In this document: in pieces, positions 9,940 to 21,989 of the stretch | How positions within the stretch are numbered: the first letter of the stretch is position 1 | How the letters are laid out: each line of letters starts with the position of its first letter | Source: Acanthaster planci | Taxonomy: Eukaryota > Echinodermata > Asteroidea > Valvatida > Acanthasteridae | Length of the DNA stretch: 64,000 nucleotides | Direction: 5' to 3' | NCBI RefSeq assembly: GCF_001949145.1 | Contig: NW_019091438.1 | Coordinates: 980,484-1,044,483 of the forward strand | Made by a program: the position numbers and the translations under genes | Notes under the pieces: generated by a model | What the model was told of the DNA's origin: nothing | The model's database searches: none | The model's input: the letters and a program-made list of their open reading frames with translations, nothing else

Positions 9940-12900
9940 AACAGGTTTGAGATACAAATGAAATCAGTGATCAATGGTCCGGGGGTGGGGGGGGCATTGT
10001 GTTGGGTTTTGTTTGGAGTGACTGTTGAGGACCAGGCAGTACAACTTTGGGTACAGTGCTTTCCACCATCAGCGGGGGCCATCATAAATGACAAGTGACA
10101 GTATTTCTCATTGCTACTGGATTGATACACATGACAGGACTAGCAAAACTTCCCTTCATTTTTTTAACTTGTGCTGTACAAATGTGAGTAGTTTACGAAG
10201 GTACATCTCAAAGCATAAGCCCTGTCCAACTTAACTGACTGTGGCTGGAAGCAACACATATCTGTGGGAAGTGGCCTACACAAGCCATAGCCATACCGGT
10301 CCCTTTTTGTACACAGTCTCCTTCTGCTTCGAAGTAGACAATGCCCTATTGGGCTATCATGGTCTATCACTGTTATCACAAACTACTGCAGATATGACTT
10401 TTCCCGACTGTCATATTTGCTGTGTCCCAGCTGCCAATTTTCACAGGAAGTTATAAATTCTATGGACATAAATGTAGAGCCACTGCCAACATGATAGGAC
10501 ATTTAATCTTCACATACACTGTAGATGTACAATGCAATGGGTATATTATCAGTACGGACAGAAAAAGCGGCAGTCTTTCAAGATGGCCAATTCCTTTTAT
10601 CTGCTATTTTAAATCCACAGGAAAGAAACACCAGACACTCCCTTGCCAATATTCAGCACTTCAAGGACAGGCCAGTATAACTGCGGTGCCCCTGTGGTAA
10701 GAGAGGATAATTCTCTTCATGCCCACATACATGTCATTTTTATCTCAACTTTCAATGCCAGATGGCAAAGTGGTTTGCTTTCCTCACCTTCAGTATCTGA
10801 AAACCCGATAGAGTTTCACACCCAACAAGTTCTTGTTTGTTTGGATAACTCATCTCTCGTTATCTTTGCGCCGGACACCACTGCACAAGCAATGACTGGA
10901 ACCAACTGTGAGAGTGGGCTTTGATAACCAAGTTCTACTTTGCCTGTTAAGGCAAGAAACTGGACTCTGTTTTTACAGAGGGAAATTAAACTGCAAGCAT
11001 AAGGGATTGATTAAAAAGTTTTCTAAAATGTACACATATACATGTATGTAGCAACAAAACATTTTGGTTATGAAACTAACAGATGCAGGCAACCAGCTGA
11101 CTGCTTTTGCATTGTCCATTTTGTGATGATTGATTCTCATTGGCAGATTTTTGCTGGAGTCTGTACGTACACGTACGCGTACTCTTGCGTTGTCATTGTC
11201 ATTTCTGCTAACAAACTGTGTGATATGGTCATTTGGCAGAGAACGGGGAAAAACGGAATTTGTTTTTTCCAAATATGACTTTCCATTTTTTTTTTCATCT
11301 TTAGACGAAATTCTCCCTCTCAAAAAACGGGTAGTCGTGTTTCTGATATGTTAGCACTTTCTATTTCCCCATCCACCCGCATAAAAATGGTTAACATGTA
11401 CATGTATGGGGGGGGTAACCTGTGCCCTAACACCCGATACATGGGTACCACACAGCAACGTGTCTTCGTATGTAAGATACGGCACAAACGTGGAAGCATC
11501 TTTACATTTTCTTGGTCCGTTAATTCACAAACGGCGCTGGGAACTTCCAGAGTCAAGTAACTCAATCTTGTCAGCGCGAGTTGATGTAAATACATGCCAT
11601 CTGTTACGAACACAGACTGACGCCGGCAAATAATTCAGCCCCTATTAAGTACATGTAACTCCAGTGAATACATATGCAAATGCAATTCAACGCGTTGACG
11701 TATGTTTCCAACAGCTGTCGTGCTGCTTAATGATCCACATATTTGCAAACACTTCCGTTTTTTTTCCCCTCCAACTAAATTTTGCACTGTTGCTTACTGG
11801 TGCATAGTCATGGACGTATACATGTACAATGGAAATTTGTCTCGGTGCACTGTGCCTATTTTGCACATCAAAGGTTATTTCTCCGAAGTAAAACACCTTG
11901 GAACAAATTAATTTTATTTTCCTGTACTGGCTAACATGAGAATATAGTGAAGACGGTACGAGAAGCACATTACAAGAGAGAGCATACATCAGTTGTATCT
12001 TTGTTTACATTTTTGAGCAGACGAAAATTATACCTGTAAATTAAATTGCCATTTGTTTCTCTGAGTAGGAATATTTTTCCTTACACCTTGTAGTCAGTGG
12101 ATTTCCTTACAACTCGGTATTAATTTATTTCTTGTTCTTGCAGTTCAACCTTTGTGTACAGGGTATGCCAATGAGAATCCAGTTTTTCTCTACAGCATTT
12201 GCTTCAAGCAGAAATGTGAATTCCACAAATTTTCCCTAATTGTATCACGACCAGTGAAGAGTACCTAGACGCAAAGCAAGCAGCACTTTAAGGCCTCAGA
12301 GCCAGGATATTGTGCCAAATTCTTTGAATGTTGGAGAGGTATGGTATCCTGTTTGTAAGTGATTTCGTCATACAAGTGGACACGCCACGATTTTGCAGGC
12401 TCCCATTTGGACGATCCGGATAACCGCTGAAGTGGCACATTAATTTACGGTTGCGTGGTTCCATGTAAACAGGGATCCATGCATGTCAAAAAAGACTCTA
12501 TGTGCAGTGCATGTGCACTGGGCATGGTTTAAACTGAAGTGATGTCAAACTTACAAACCAGACAGTTTAAGTACATGTATGTATGTCATGTGTATTCAAC
12601 ACTTGCAATCATGCACTGACTCACTTTGCTGTGACTTCAGGGCCACTTTATAACTAAACATTACAATTCTGTAGGAAAGAACACATATATACATGTATAT
12701 ATACATGTAGCTACACGTTCCATAGGCAACAGAGCACATATTTTTAAATGGACTGGTTCTGGAACGCTTTACCAAAGTTTTCAAAACTTTGGTTTCATTT
12801 ACCTGAACTTTTGTCAAGTATTCGCTGACCCTGTCCAACAAAAGCTCTTTTTACATGAAATCTTCAGCATTTTAGGAACATCCACGATTGGAATACAAGT

Positions 12901-14384
12901 AAATACCACAATATCTAATTGAGTTTACCAATTTGAACATACCCAAACTTGTAGACACAGGCCTGTAAATTGTTTAAGTCAGCCTCCATACATGTACATG
13001 TATGTTGTTTTGTCTGATAGACAGGTCCCAAGAATGACTTCCACAGGCACTTTTGCCATTGAAACACTTCTACCAAAAGCTACCCCAACATGCAACAATG
13101 TAAGTCATGCATTCAGTGATTCACTGTACATGTACTCTCTTTATGTACGAAAGCTAAATACATGTACATGTACATACCGCGGCATCTCCAAGGATGGGCT
13201 TGTATTTGCTTGAGCATAGCGGACAGACAAAGGGATCACAGTATTTAACCTCTTCTTATTGGTCAATGTTTTTGTTCAGAACCAGTCTTTCAAAGTACAT
13301 ATAAGTAAGCATGTGTGTGTGCTGAGTTTACTCTATGGGAGAGTGTTGCAGGAACAAATGGGAACACCATGCCATGTCCACTGCATTGTATCAATTCAGG
13401 GCTGTGTGCTCTAAAGAGAGAAAGCCCAAGAGATCTGACCATACTGCTTCAACACAGCTTGGTTGACGGCTCACCACATTACACTCCAATTATCCTTGCT
13501 GATTCAGAAAGGAAACTAGTAAATTTATGCAATGCCTTTTTTCTTTTGATTGCTTCTAAAAAATATATGCATTTGCTCTCTGGAGGATAAAACTAGTTAC
13601 AAACTTAATGAGCGTCAGACCTTTCTAGAAGTTCACCTACGGCACACATTGAACATTTCGATCAAGCTTTTTCTCATTCCTGAATTGGCTTGGAATACAA
13701 ACAAAAGCCCAGGAGATAAAATGCCCATCCAGGTTAGGTTACCTGCGTCCAGATTAGAAAGAAAGACTTTAGTTCCAATCTGATATACATGTAGAGTACC
13801 GAAGTGTGACGTCAGTGTGAACCAGAAAGAGTAGTGCAAACAAACGGGGCATGTGAATGTTCAACCGTGTTGGTTTACACCGGTCATTGTGCGCGTGACG
13901 TGTTCGCTTCGGTCCTTTGTACAGTTATAAAAATGGCCCCATTTTGTAGGAATAAAAATCAAATACACTCATAAAAATCACAAAGTATGCTGCATTTACA
14001 CTCAAACACACGATTACTCACTCAGAACAAACTCGAGCACATTTTTTTTTACATCTTCTTTTATATCTCTGCACTCAGTCTCATCAAATATTCCACTCAA
14101 ACCCAAAGGCTGAGGTTCATGTATACTCAGAACTGGTTTCTCTATACACAAACTCACCAACAGACAGTAACATTCAATAAACAACTCGGAAGTCTTTTTA
14201 AAAAAAATATACGACTTTCTAAGCTGCATAAAGTTTTGGTAACATGTTTTCAATTTTGAATAGCATGGGAAGTGAAGGACTGAAGAAACCAGCGGACTTG
14301 AGGTAACATTGTTGCATGTAAGACCAGTGAAACTCACGCTCGGTGGCAAACAAGTCCCTTCACTACACTGGTTCTGCTCATACA

Positions 14385-14623
14385 CTATGCCTGTGGTCCC
14401 CACTCCCTGGAGAACTCCTCCTCTTCGTTCTCGTCTGCAGCTAGCAGCGGGAGCCTGTCGTAGCGGTGGCTGTACCGGTTACCGGCCCGGCCGTTGCTGC
14501 TCCTTCGGCTGGTGCCACCATTGTGCTGGCTGGTATCTGGCTTGCCTGATGGCGGTGTTGAAGGGGAGGATAGTGGGGAGTTGTTGAGGCTCTTGATGTG
14601 AAGGAGTTTCTTCTTGAGAAGAT
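14385..14623 (-). CDS. Membrane protein exon 3 (cytoplasmic tail)
   Basis: The acceptor (CTCTTCATCAG on the minus strand) enters in phase 1 and completes Asp436. It encodes LLKKKLLHIKSLNNS, a Ser/Pro-rich linker, and the terminal sorting-signal cluster, ending in TAG at 14387-14385. Confidence 0.85.
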
Positions 14624-17600
14624 CTGATGAAGAGTACGAAGGAGGTACATGTAAAGTAAGAAGGGTAGCCCAACATCACAGAGATTCTTTAAGGATTTTC
14701 ACTTATTGATAGGAGAGATGTGATCCCTACTAAACTGTGTGGAATATAAGCCTTGTGATTCTTGTTCATGTAAAATAGTCAATTTAAAAAGTCGAGATAT
14801 TTTAATCCCAATAGATCCCTTCTTCCATCTTCCCTTTGAGAAAGATTACGCAAGGATTGAAACATCACACTCTTCAACTTTTGAGATCTGACTATTTAAG
14901 GTCATGCAGTCAGCAACCGATTAGTACAGTTTTTATATTTAATTTTCCAAAATAGGTCACTTGAGGGAGTGACGAAGTAATCAGTCTTCCAAGAATGCAG
15001 CAAACCAAATTTGGCAACCAAGAACCAGGAAATGAGTTAAAACGCCCTTGAGCTACAATGTACCATACCCCAGAGCAACAGGGGAAGGGGAGGGTTATGG
15101 CAGGGAGGGGGGCTTACATGTACCCGTACATGTACTTACCCCTCAAAAATTAAAATGAAAATGGAGACAAAGAACAGAGAAAGAAACAAAAACAAAATTT
15201 GGCTTCAGAAATGAATATCACTTAATATCTACTTGAAAATACCCCAGACAAAGGGTTGGTCAGGTGGCTGCTGAGTGTTTTGCCCCCCCCCAAAAAAAAT
15301 TCTGGTGATGCCCCATTTGTTGCAGTGTAATACGAGGGAACAAGGTTTGGGGGCATTTGCATCGGACCTGTGTGTATACGACTAATACTGAATTTGTGTT
15401 TACATATATGTATATGTAAATGTACATATACATATGATCATGTGGTGCCACATATTGTCAGTAATGAACAGATGATTGACGACCGGATATGATATACAAC
15501 ATGCGGAATTTTTAATGCTCCTGATTCTAGAATCTCAAGGACAATAAATTCAAGTTTGCAACTGTTGCAGCCCTTTGTCTGATTGCTCTTGTCATCTATA
15601 TGACTTAATTAATATACCTTTGATGTCTGTCTTGCTCTTGCGAGAGGGGCTGACCTGGGCGTGGCAGTTGACGTCGCTGATGGGGTTGGACATGTGATTG
15701 CGCTTCCGCCAGAGCCCCGTGTACAGCACGCCGGCTGTCAGCAGCAGGAGAATGGTCAGCAGGCTCCCAAAGGCCCAGTAGGCGTCGTCTGTCCACTGGT
15801 TGGCTCCCACAAAGGTCGCGTCGCAGTTGCCGCCAACGCAATCGTTGTCCAGCGTCCTCTCCTTGATCTTGGATTCCGGCGAGATGCTGCTGGCATTTGT
15901 GGTCGAGGGCGCAGTGGGCTCGAGTGTGGAAGACGGCGTGGTGCGGTGCACCACAGGGCCACGATTTGGTGACGGTTCACCTTGAGTTTTGGTCGTTGAT
16001 GGCACTTTCGGCAAGAGAGTTAGCTCTGGTTGTTTCTGGACTGGAGTCGGAGGAGTGGTTGGCCGCTTGTTCATAGTGATGTCTTCATGTAGGATCTCTG
16101 GCCAATGGGTGGTCCTGACTGGCTCTTTGGTATCATGGCTGGAAGCGGTGATCGGGAGAGGGCTCAGCACGTCTCCTGAAAGAACTGGAGCCAGCGAGGA
16201 TGGTTCATCCTCGCTGGCTTTTGAGGTCATATCAGACTGGGTAGGTCGACTGATGTTACTCGGATGGATGTCACCGGCCCCGCTAGGGGTAGGACTCACA
16301 TGCACCTTGCTAGGTGAATCATTTGTAATTGGAGCTTCTCTCCTCATCCTGTATGCATTCTTCTTCACTCTGCGGTCTGAGTTCTCTGACAACATTTTGC
16401 TGATAAGTCCCTTTTCGTTTTCACCCTGTAATAAACTTTCACCCTGGAACCGTTCTCTTTGTTTATCATAAACGTATGCTCCCTGTAGAGATTTCCAAGT
16501 TCTAGCCTCGTTTAACATTTGCCCATTGCCCAGTAAATGCAGCACTTCCGTAATGGACATTTCCCTTGGTGCAGCACCATCTCGGTCAAATATCCATTTG
16601 TTTTGTTTGACTTCACTCGGCTGTGGATTATTGTTTTCTTGAACGCTCAACAGCTCAACAGCTTCAGCACCTCTGGACGGATTTGCTTCAGCACTCTGCA
16701 CATTTCCCATAGATTCAGTGGAATGCGCCTTTAAACCCAAACCGCTCTGGAGGGCACCTTGTTGTCCATCTTCCACCACCGCAACCAGTGACCTTTCAGC
16801 TTCTAATGCCCTCTGACCCTTGACCTGAGGGACAACAGAAAAGGAAAAAACATAACCAAAAAAGAGCGATGTTTCCCTTTCACACTTAAAAACAATTCAC
16901 AAAGTCTACAGTGCAGAACTTCTGAGCCATTTCTACCTTTGATTTCTCTTTGTGTGAAACGATTTCATTTATAGTATGGACGTACATGTGTGTTACATCA
17001 GTAGGGCCTACACACAACATGAAGACAGAATACATCCTCTGACTGGCTTTTAATGATGAGTAAAAACACTCGGTCTCTTAATATACTACTCAGCTCCTTG
17101 TACCAGTTTTAGGAAGGAGTTTCATTGATCTACATATTTACTCACTCTTTGATATTGCTGGGATTAAATTCAATTAGCAATTTGGCTTCTCCTGTCGTTA
17201 ATACGGGTGATTCACAAAAGCGCGTCCCCAAGAGTTTGGAACACGTTGGCCAATAACAGTGCGCGAAATCTGTCGATCCAATGTGCGTTTGGAAAGGGTC
17301 GACAGGTTTCGCGCGTTGGAGGTGCACTATTGTGAATTGCCCATATTCATTTACTCTTCAAAAGTATGTGAAGTTTCACAGTCCCCCCCCTTTGCCCTCC
17401 CACAATCCACCTGCGGTTTTCATGTGGCTTGCCGCAGTGACATTCCCACTACTGCTATATGTAAGAGCTAGTCAAGGCCAAATACATGTACATGTAACAC
17501 TCCCTGCAGAAAAGGGTTGGGCCACAACACAACGTCCAACTGTGCTTTACTGTGAACACTGCCCTGCGATTCATTAAGAGATGAATGGTGAGACAAAGTC

Positions 17601-19279
17601 AGTAGTCGGAGAGTCAATAGTTGTTCAATACTGGAAAAACTGCTCAAAATAACAGGCCTACATGTACTAACAAAAGTGCCCTCAGCGGTTGTGTACAAGT
17701 CTAACATCAGTTACGCCTATCCTATGGGGAGTCAATTTCTTTTCTCTCACAGAATTGGACATTTTTCTGTCCAAGATACATGTCTTTTCAACATTTCTAT
17801 GACGAGTGACTTTTATTGAGATGATATACATGTACAGTGTATGAGGAAAGATAAGGGGCAAGATGCGACGTTTTTACTGTATCCATCATAATCGGGCATT
17901 ACCAATCACAGCCTCTGACAGCGTATTGGAACCGTGAAAAGTTGGTTCAAAAGACATAAAAGGCACACTTCATAAAGGGTGTCTTCTACACGGGGCTACT
18001 ACCGTACAGGTAGGTGACTTGACATGCTAGGCCTAGTTAGTGGTACAGTACATGTAAAGCAACATCCGTATAGTCACCGTGTTTTGCCAGGTTCCTTATT
18101 TTGTCAAGTCTGATGGCTTATATGAGGCAAAATAAGGGACCTGGCTGGCATGTTGGGCTACACCATCAAAGGACGTTAAATTCATGTACATGTACAACCC
18201 CACTCAGGGTAAAGCATATTGATACATGTATCCTGGCCACACTAACAGTGGAGTCAAGTCCATCTAATCCGAGTCCGAGCCCAGCCGAGTCCACGAGAGT
18301 CAGAGTCCGGACTCGAGTCCTGCATCACTGCACCAGCTTGACCAATGGGACTACCTACACATGTAGCTACACCAATGTGAAGTTACATGTAGTTCCTTGT
18401 ACAACGTTAGACATTCAATGTTGAACAAGTAACCGTTTGACATTCAGGATGCACCCCCCTAGTAAAAGAATGCAATAGGGACAAAAAGAACACACTGCGC
18501 CACCATTCACATGTACCCACTTTACACTGTATGTTCCATTTCACAGTGATACACAAACAACTCTCTCCCACAGAAGGCGTGGAAGGAAACAAGGGCAACA
18601 GGTGTTTGGGTCAAACAAGCCCTGAAATGTTGGCGACGGTTTTTACAGCAGTGTTATTATTAGAGGAAAAATAAAGGTTACTTTGATACAATGGACGTGC
18701 CGTTTCATCAAAACTACTTCAGTCAATCGAACTAATATACATCAATCCCACGCCCGGCTCTCAACTCCTTTTTTTCAAAGTGTTTCTGTACACTTTAGCG
18801 ACAACGTTGCCTCCATTTCAACCAAGGCAAAGACAGTTTTCTGTGGTCAAAACAAAATTCTTGCATTATATCCATGCAATACAATGTTTTGTTTGCCTTT
18901 AAAATTTTTTTTTAAATACAAATTATCGCTGTGACCAACAAAGAAAATGATCCTTTGTTAGGCCTACTTTTGCCATTGTGAATAACCATCTTTAAAATTT
19001 AGATACACTGAAAACAGCCATGAAAAGTTTGTAATTTTATTTTTCTCCCTTGAAAATAAATCAGCTTTCAAAGACTGGCATGGCCTGCAAAATGTTGACT
19101 AACTAACGTGAGTTCTGCCTACCACCGTACCAGTACTTCCGTATTACCGGTGGAATCAACAATGCGGAAAATGGGCCTACCTGTTTGGTTCTGCCTGTTG
19201 TTTCCAAACAAACCGCCACAACCAACAGAATAACTTTTACTTTAAACCAACTGCCTCTTCGCTCCATGATGGGCTTCAT
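14385..19279 (-). CDS. Type I membrane protein with endosomal/TGN-type sorting tail, unrecognised
   Basis: Three exons, 19279-19181, 16824-15618 and 14623-14385, join in phase (1545 nt, 514 residues). A hydrophobic signal segment (FKVKVILLVVAVCLETTG) follows the start. The ectodomain (to about residue 382) is low-complexity, Ser/Thr/Pro-rich in its second half, with possible N-glycosylation at NIS and NAS. It has a furin-type RMRR at 192-195 in a dibasic cluster, and two cysteines (362, 367) just before the membrane. A single span (about 383-405, WAFGSLLTILLLLTAGVLYT) is followed by WRKR, which fixes the tail in the cytosol. The tail ends in YDRLPLLAADENEEEEF: YxxL (490-493), D-x3-LL (491-496) and an acidic cluster. 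The general plan resembles TGN38/46-type cycling proteins, but I see no sequence identity that names it. An alternative start is Met5. Transcription is toward CENPQ. Confidence 0.85.
14624..15617. other. Membrane protein intron 2
   Basis: Non-coding. It has purine-rich and poly-C tracts and a TACATATA-type palindromic cluster near 15400-15435. Confidence 0.6.
15618..16824 (-). CDS. Membrane protein exon 2 (ectodomain and membrane span)
   Basis: The acceptor (CTGTTGTCCCTCAG on the minus strand) and the donor GTATAT bound 1207 nt, entering in phase 0 and leaving in phase 1. It encodes residues 34-435: ectodomain, furin-type site, Cys pair, transmembrane helix and stop-transfer WRKR. It is clearly richer in G+C than the flanking introns. 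Confidence 0.88.
17200..17347. mobile_element. MITE family 1, copy A
   Basis: The left end reads AATACGGGTGATTCACAAAA and continues into CCAAGAGTTTGG and GTTGGCCAAT. The right end, in reverse complement, reads AATATGGGCAATTCACAATA then GTGCACCTCCAA. The inner GTCGA-type segments match copy B at 25208-25381. The right arm has lost about 20 bp relative to copy B. Confidence 0.75.
18251..18320. repeat. Degenerate GAGTCC repeat
   Basis: GAGTCC or near variants recur about seven times in both orientations, including CCGAGTCCGAG and GGACTCGAGTCC. It looks like a decayed short tandem repeat. Confidence 0.6.
19181..19279 (-). CDS. Membrane protein exon 1 (signal peptide)
   Basis: ATG (complement of 19277-19279) opens 33 codons ending at a GTAGGC donor, phase 0. 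The hydrophobic core VILLVVAV lies about 15 residues in. Met5 sits in the better start context (ATCATGG) and would give a more typical signal peptide. Confidence 0.8.
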
Positions 19280-19456
19280 CCTGTTCTGTGAACATTACTT
19301 CTCCGCAGCCGTCGATGTAAAATTTTAAGTCAGAAGTTGGGTCCGTTCTCCACGTCAATGAGCTTGCGTTTGTTATTAAATTTGTGTCAGCGCAGCACAG
19401 TCTAGTTGCACTTACATTAAACCGCCCTCTCATGACAGGTGGCGCTATAATGAAAG

Positions 19457-19940
19457 GACCAATGGTGGAGTTCGGGCGGTCGTCNCTTGTTCTCGCGCTC
19501 GAACGGCGGCGCGGGAACACGACTCAAGAACACTGTTCTCGGAACAGGATCACACACCACCTCCTCGTCAGGGTTTTACAGAAACACACGGAAAAACTCG
19601 TGAGATTTTTATTTTTAAACAGCTGCAAAAAGTAGAGAGATGGCTTCCAAAGCCATAGACAATGGGAAGTTTTGCAAAATTAACATTAATTATTTTCCGT
19701 AACACAGAGATGAATGTTCCTGTTTATATATGGAAAAGAGTTCAGCCCATCCAAACATTAACTCTCGAATAACGTAGCCTACTTGGACGCCGCCATGTTG
19801 CAATGCATATTGCTTGTCACTAACTACCGGCGATAACCGGTTGTTTGTTCCCGGCGTTCGAGCGGCCGACCCACGAACAACAAATCGAGCTGTTCGTGAA
19901 CATACGGGAACAAGCCGCCCAAACTCGGCCAATGATCCCC
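19457..19940. repeat. Inverted-repeat pair upstream of membrane-protein gene
   Basis: GGACCAATGGTGGAGTTCGG (from 19457) matches, in reverse complement, the sequence ending near 19940 (GGATCATTGGCCGAGTTTGG). Both continue into GCGG, a CTTGTTC block and a GCTCGAACG block with GGGAACA. Arms differ by substitutions and an internal deletion. It looks like a degraded terminal-inverted-repeat element or a local inverted duplication. A single N falls in the left arm at 19485. Confidence 0.5.
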
Positions 19941-20426
19941 GTGATAAAAATTAATGGTTATTTCTGCGCGCGAGCTCATTAATATTTTGTGATACCTCGG
20001 GGTGTTTACAATAAAACATGCATAATCAGGAGGGATCATAAGAATATTTCTATACATCCCGAATTTGGGACTGGTCGTTTCCAGTTCGGGTATTTCTTTC
20101 ACAAAAAGCCCCAAATTGCAGGCTTATTTTGAATAGAAGCGGGCAACTACATTCAGAGCTGAGCGCATAGTTTTACTACTATTTGGGGGTATCTTCGGGG
20201 AAAGGCGAATAAAAACAATTCCTTTGCTAACCCCCATAAAATTGAAACGAAAAATTATCTTCTGGCAATAATCTTGAATTTTCAGTGAAGAAACGGAGGC
20301 CAACGTCTTTCCGAGAGTCAACAGGCCGCGCTATTTCGGTCTGATTTTGCTCTGTTTTCTATGGGCGCGTATTTGTGTAGTATAACCTAAAAATAGAATG
20401 GTGTTTGCGTGTAGTTTGCTGAAACC

Positions 20427-20558
20427 ATGGAAGAGGAGGGCGCCGTGCAAAACGGTTGTATGTTATTGTCAGGGCGTAGGCTGGTTGGCCCCCGGGAGGT
20501 GCGATTTTCAAGAAAATGGAACTCCAACTTCCAGCATTTTAACGAGGAAGGCACAAAA
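20427..20558 (+). other. Candidate first coding exon, divergent orientation
   Basis: An ATG in strong context (AAACCATGG) follows an in-frame TAG at 20412-20414 and opens 44 codons beginning MEEEGAVQNGCMLLSGRRLV, up to a possible GTACGC donor at 20559. If unspliced it stops at 20570 after 47 codons. It lies about 1.15 kb from the start of the oppositely transcribed membrane-protein gene, as expected for a bidirectional promoter. No downstream exon was found. Confidence 0.25.
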
Positions 20559-21272
20559 GTACGCACGTGAAACACAGATTGCCCCAGATACATGTATTTG
20601 CTATTTACTTTTCGTTCATCGTGTATCAAAAACCCGTGTACTTTCACTTTAATAAAGTAACATACTGCTGTTTGGTTTGAAAAAAAAAAATGAACACCTC
20701 AAGTGGATCTCCCTTCTGCTAGCGGCGGGGGGGGGGTGCATCCACACCCCCTGCACCCCTGATTATGTATATTGAAATCAAGTTCAAAACTTAAAGAGAA
20801 AATGAGCTTTACAAGGTCTTTAAGATGTACATAATATTTTTGCAATCTTTATCTGCAGTTGATATGACTGCTGTTGGAAGAATATACCCTCGGTACTGAA
20901 CTCAGAGCTCAACGCCAAAAATTGTGTGTGGGGGGGGGACTCATTTCACGGAAGTACCAGCTGACCCACCTGTCCACAGCCTCCACCCGACACAATGGGT
21001 TCAACTCTGTTCATGGACCACAACCTCTCATAGCAATCGCAGAAATCCTAATTAAAGAGCACCTCTAAGGAAAACATGTTTTCTCTGATTTTCTCTCTTC
21101 AAATAAATATGGAAGCATCCAAATCGAACGCAGTGTCATTTGTCTTCATAACTGAACTATAACAAGCTAAAAAGGGTTTTTTCTGTCTATGTCAAGATGC
21201 TAATTCGGAATGAAGATCGCGTCATTCGGAGAAACTGAACAGAAAAAAAGGAGAGGAACCCCCATGCATTGT

Positions 21273-21620
21273 ATGAGAATTTCTCTTTGAAAAGTCTGAT
21301 TATTCTGCCCACAGCGCCTTTTGCAGCAAGTATGGGGTACGTAAAACCAAAAGCTTTATTGATTTGACATCCACTGCATTCTCGATGTCATTTTCTGTTG
21401 TTAAAATTCCAGTAACTTGGGATTGTTCGCGTCTTTTGAGTTATTTGATAATTTTCCTGCTTGTAGTTTTCGGACAGCCCTGTCTGACCAGTGATGGATC
21501 AACAATTTACAAGGACGAGCAGCACTGCAATACCGTTTGTTGCAACGTAGGGGTGACCCAAGAAGATATGGGACGTATTTTTGATGAGAATTTCTCTTCG
21601 ATAATGTCAGATTATTCTGC
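21273..21620. repeat. 37-bp direct repeat flanking a short ORF
   Basis: ATGAGAATTTCTCTT followed by GATTATTCTGC occurs at 21273-21308 and 21584-21620 with three substitutions and one single-base indel across the whole repeat. The copies are 311 bp apart and bracket the relaxin-like fragment. Confidence 0.75.
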
Positions 21621-21654
21621 ATTTGGAAAGCAAACGAAATTTGTTGTTACATGA
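21467..21654 (+). other. Relaxin/insulin A-chain-like fragment, uncertain
   Basis: After a good acceptor-like tract (TTTTCCTGCTTGTAG) the frame reads FGQPCLTSDG, later HCNTVCCNVGVTQEDMGRIF, and stops at 21654. CCxVGxTxxxMxRxx recalls the relaxin A chain (CC-x-x-G-C-x8-C), but the third and fourth A-chain cysteines are Val and Phe, and no B chain is visible. It could be a decayed insulin-superfamily exon or chance. Confidence 0.2.
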
Positions 21655-21989
21655 CCGGACTCCGGACACAGACTCCTGAAATTCGCAAGGAATCGCAGTT
21701 ACCGGCTTCCATCCCGGCCCACCACACTTTCTCCCTGCCCATCCATTTTTAACCCCCAAAAGGGTTCGAGCGACCATGCAAGGGAGGAAACGAGACAAGC
21801 CCCGCACGGCCGCCGAGTCGGCTATACGTCTCGAACCTGTACTAAGGCGCTCACCTGGACTTCGCGGGCTGTCCCAACAGAAGAGCTCACCCGGTCGATC
21901 GTCTAAGGTACTGTTAGTATTTGACGGGGGTGAATTAGAGTCTCTTATAGCTACTGACTGACTGACAGCAAACATTGGGAAAATAAAAA

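Larger units (their letters stand above)
5433..14384. other. Intergenic region between convergent genes
   Basis: No multi-exon gene could be built. It contains the gap-spanning minisatellite (8204-8641), two orphan terminal-exon candidates (7673-7726 and 9823-9939), scattered TACATGTA words (for example 12683-12710) and poly-G/C runs. It should include the 3' UTRs of both flanking genes. Confidence 0.6.
16825..19180. other. Membrane protein intron 1
   Basis: Non-coding. It contains MITE copy A (17200-17347), a degenerate GAGTCC repeat (18251-18320) and scattered TACATGTA words. Confidence 0.6.

Noticed and set aside
10621-10695. Exon-like segment with acceptor and GTAAGA donor, followed by another acceptor near 10760
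   Set aside because: Two frames are open but the joined products stop almost at once and no partner exons fit. Likely chance.
15661-16471. Several plus-strand open frames up to 160 codons
   Set aside because: Antisense shadows of exon 2 of the membrane-protein gene.
19242-19520. 92-codon minus-strand open frame upstream of the membrane-protein start
   Set aside because: It crosses the true start region in another frame, includes the N base and part of the inverted repeat. Best read as promoter/5' UTR.
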